From NCBI RefSeq assembly GCF_011752565.1, contig NZ_VWXK01000028.1, forward strand, positions 17,109 to 81,108: a stretch of 64,000 bases of DNA. The letters are read 5' to 3'. The position numbers and the translations under genes are program-made. The DNA is from Pantoea sp. Ap-967 (GTDB lineage: Bacteria > Pseudomonadota > Gammaproteobacteria > Pseudomonadales > Pseudomonadaceae). Below the pieces are notes generated by a model that saw only the letters and a list, made by a program, of their open reading frames with translations, was not told where the DNA came from and did not search any database. Below are positions 61,854 through 64,000 of the stretch, one piece after another; the stretch's first letter is position 1; each line of letters opens with the position of its first letter.

Positions 61854-63887
61854 TCACATGACAGGTGCACCCGACTGTCCGGCCTGAGCCGTCCTGGATG
61901 GCTGTTGCAGCAGCCCTCGCGGCAACCGGAAGCCTTTGAACGGCTCCTGGGTAATCGGGTTGAAGGCCTTTTCCGCACTCAACCGGTAACGCATCACGCC
62001 ATCCCCGGTCCTGAAGCTCAGGTCCACACTGGTGGCGGTGCGCCCATTGAGCGAGCCGCGGCTGAGCAAGCGGAACATCGACCAGGGGCCGCGGTACTCC
62101 AGGCTGCTGCTATTTCCGTTTTGACGGAGCAAGGTCAGGTTGCTGCGCACCTGCTGCCCCAGCGTATTAGGCCAAACAACACCGGTGATCTGGCTCGGGC
62201 CATGGGTGTAGGAAATTAATTGACCGTCCAGGTCCAGCAGGCTGGTGCGCTGGTTCGCGCTCAGCCCCAACGGCTCAATGCTGAATTGCACGCTCAGGTT
62301 GCCCCGATGATCAAAAAAGGTTTCGCGGATTCGGTCTGCCAGCGCCAATTGGTCGATCACATCGCTGCGAATCAGAGACTGACCTCCCTGCCCCGCCTGC
62401 AGCGCCTCAAGGTTGTCCTTGAGAAACACCTTGAGGTATTGATCATTGAATTGTTGTAGCCGGCCCTTCGGCCCGAAGAACGCTTCAAAGTCGTCCAGTG
62501 AGGCATCGGGCGCCCGCACCACGAAAGGGTAACGGCCCGCCAAACGCTGCTGGAAGAAGCTATACACTTCGGCGTCCCAGCGCCGCTCCAGTTCTCGGAG
62601 CGCTTCAACGTTCAGCACCTGCGCCGTTTGATCGGCTACTTTTCTGACCTGGCGATTGATCGGTTCAGGCAAGCCTGTAGCTACCCGCTGCAAGGTACCG
62701 ATGGGGTCATGCCCGGTCATTGAGAAACGCTGGTGCACGGCCTGCAGTGCGGCCTTGCCTCGGTCTGGGCTGTCTTGCACCGCCTTGGCATAGTCGTGCA
62801 CGGCCGTGATCGCAGCCAGCGTTTCATCGTAGTAGCTGGGTTTGTCTGGCGCTGCCTGCAGCATGGCGCTCAGCCCTGCAAAGGCCCGTTGAATCGCCCA
62901 CGCCTGCTGTTGCTCAGGCTTGCTGCTGGGTGGCAGCGCTGCCTTGGTGTCATCTGCAGGCTCGACAACGCCAGCCGATGAGAGCGACGTGTTATCCCTC
63001 ACCGTATCGAGTAACCGATGCAGGGGCGCCGCAGGCCCAGTCAACTGCTGCAGGATCGCGATACCGTGGTCCAGATCGCGGAAGTCAGCCACGGTGAAAG
63101 CGTTCAGGGCACGCCGCCAGCTGTCGATGTAATCGGCGCTGTACAGGTTACGCAGCCGTTCGCTCAGGGCCGCTCGGTCGGCATCCGAGTAATCGAGCTG
63201 GCTCCGCTCGCCCAACGCCCATTGGTCGATCATCGCCATATCCGCGAAGCTCTGGCTGCGTGGCTCGAAGTATTCCTTGAAGCCTTTGGCGGTGAGCATC
63301 GGCGCTAAGCGCACATCATCGCCTTTGCTGGCACCCGTGGCAGGCTGATAGACCACATCGAAGGCCGGCCCGACCTGATGACGCAAGTTCAGCCCGGTGT
63401 GCAACTGTTCCCCCGCCTGCTGCTTGAGGCCAGCATAAACCCGCTCGGGTAGTGGCACCTTGCGCAAAGCCTCCTGCACCGCGGCGATGCGTTGGCTGTA
63501 CTGAGGCAGGTCGGTATCGGCATAGGCCAGGGCGTACTTCAGGTGCCGCATGAGGTCGCGTTGCAGTTGGCCCTGGCCGGGAAATTTCTGTTGCCATTGG
63601 CGAGCCATCCAGTCTTCAACCCACTCTGGGCGCCGGTTCTGGCGGTCTTCCAGCATGCGGTAGACCCTGAGGGCTGCCATTTGCTGTTCACTGCCTGGCG
63701 GCGCGGCATCCATGGCGTCGATCACGCCACTGGCCAAGGCCGGCAAGAATCGCTTGGAGAGCAAGCTGAGATAGGCTTCATCGACACGCGGGCCGATGGC
63801 ACGCCCCTGATACAGGCCAAAATCGGAAATGCCGGGCCATGCAGCGCGATAGTCGCCAAACACCGATACCGCATCCCACATCCTCAA
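61854..63887 (-). pseudogene. tssM: C-terminal half of type VI secretion protein TssM (IcmF), 5'-truncated
   Basis: 677 readable residues match the periplasmic half of TssM: the ISDFGLYQGRAIGPRVDEAYL segment, a long helical region, and the C-terminal beta domain ending FNPITQEPFKGFRLPRGLL. Normal TssM is ~1100-1250 aa and has three N-terminal membrane helices and a GTPase-like domain, none of which is here. The frame runs upstream to a TAG at 63936-63938 through about 16 residues unlike TssM, and no good start exists (first is TTG). No other T6SS structural gene adjoins. I read it as a remnant cut by rearrangement. Confidence 0.72.
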
Positions 63888-63890
63888 GGG

Positions 63891-64000
63891 GGGCAGCTGT
63901 GGATCTACATCGACGAGGAAGGCAACCGCTTGGAACTAGGGCGCCTCGGCGCCGGCGATGCGTTCGTGAGTGTCACGGACGGCCTTGCGTTCTTCCAGTT
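63891..64000 (+). CDS. Possible coding fragment next to the tssM junction
   Basis: An open plus-strand frame runs from about 63891 to the window end (GQLWIYIDEEGNRLELG, then GAGDAFVSVTDGLAFF). It has the codon bias of real genes here but no start codon or ribosome site, so it may be the cut body of another gene. It meets the tssM remnant head-on. Family not recognised. Confidence 0.3.

Overview
The window is a GC-rich chromosomal segment from a fluorescent pseudomonad, most likely the Pseudomonas putida group. This rests on the many ~35-bp REP palindromes built around TAGGAGCGGGCTTGCC or TAGGAGCGAGC, strong G/C third-position bias, the arn lipid A operon in pseudomonad order, DUF3077-type small proteins and several LysR regulators. 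It is chromosomal core and accessory DNA with no complete prophage, IS element, CRISPR array, rRNA or tRNA that I could find.

Layout. 1-4.7 kb: the end of a heterotetrameric sarcosine oxidase-type operon (soxB-D-A-G) whose delta subunit has lost two zinc ligands. 4.8-6.8 kb: a LysR regulator and a secreted esterase-like hydrolase, divergent. 7.0-8.8 kb: a PAAR-domain type VI effector with a membrane immunity-like partner. 9.1-15.6 kb: pirin, a DUF1330 protein, a RibB enzyme with a dead GTP cyclohydrolase II domain, and a four-gene PotFGHI-like ABC importer; two similar GntR-type palindromes link the last two units. 15.6-16.2 kb: a REP array. 16.2-25.3 kb: a LysR/tartrate (D-malate) dehydrogenase pair, a PstS-OmpA fusion behind a candidate Pho box, an SLC13 transporter, a MASE1-GGDEF diguanylate cyclase, and a TSUP permease with its LysR regulator.

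25.3-26.7 kb is gene-poor and holds two very small genes and a REP pair. 26.7-40.8 kb is lipopolysaccharide modification: an extra ArnT plus GT39 pair, then arnBCADTEF-ugd and another GT39 protein, nine cistrons that all overlap, behind a PmrA-like box. Together they would make UDP-L-Ara4N, flip it and transfer it to lipid A. 40.9-48.2 kb: small proteins, a GAF-PAS HWE/HisKA_2-type histidine kinase, a secreted alpha/beta hydrolase, a duplicated DUF3077 locus with one frameshifted copy, glutaminase, a cryptic lipoprotein and ArfB.

48.4-59.5 kb is a catabolic island with two DAO-type FAD oxidases, a P5C reductase-like protein, a GlpD-like flavoprotein, an MFS importer, cupin, RidA, a GlxA-type AraC regulator, a hydroxyacid dehydrogenase and an aldehyde dehydrogenase. 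Its composition suggests oxidation of an amine or N-alkyl amino acid; the substrate is not identifiable. 59.5-61.8 kb: a DapA-family aldolase/lyase and a lower-GC LysR regulator. 61.9-64 kb: the C-terminal half of a type VI TssM protein, broken at its 5' side and joined to unrelated sequence.
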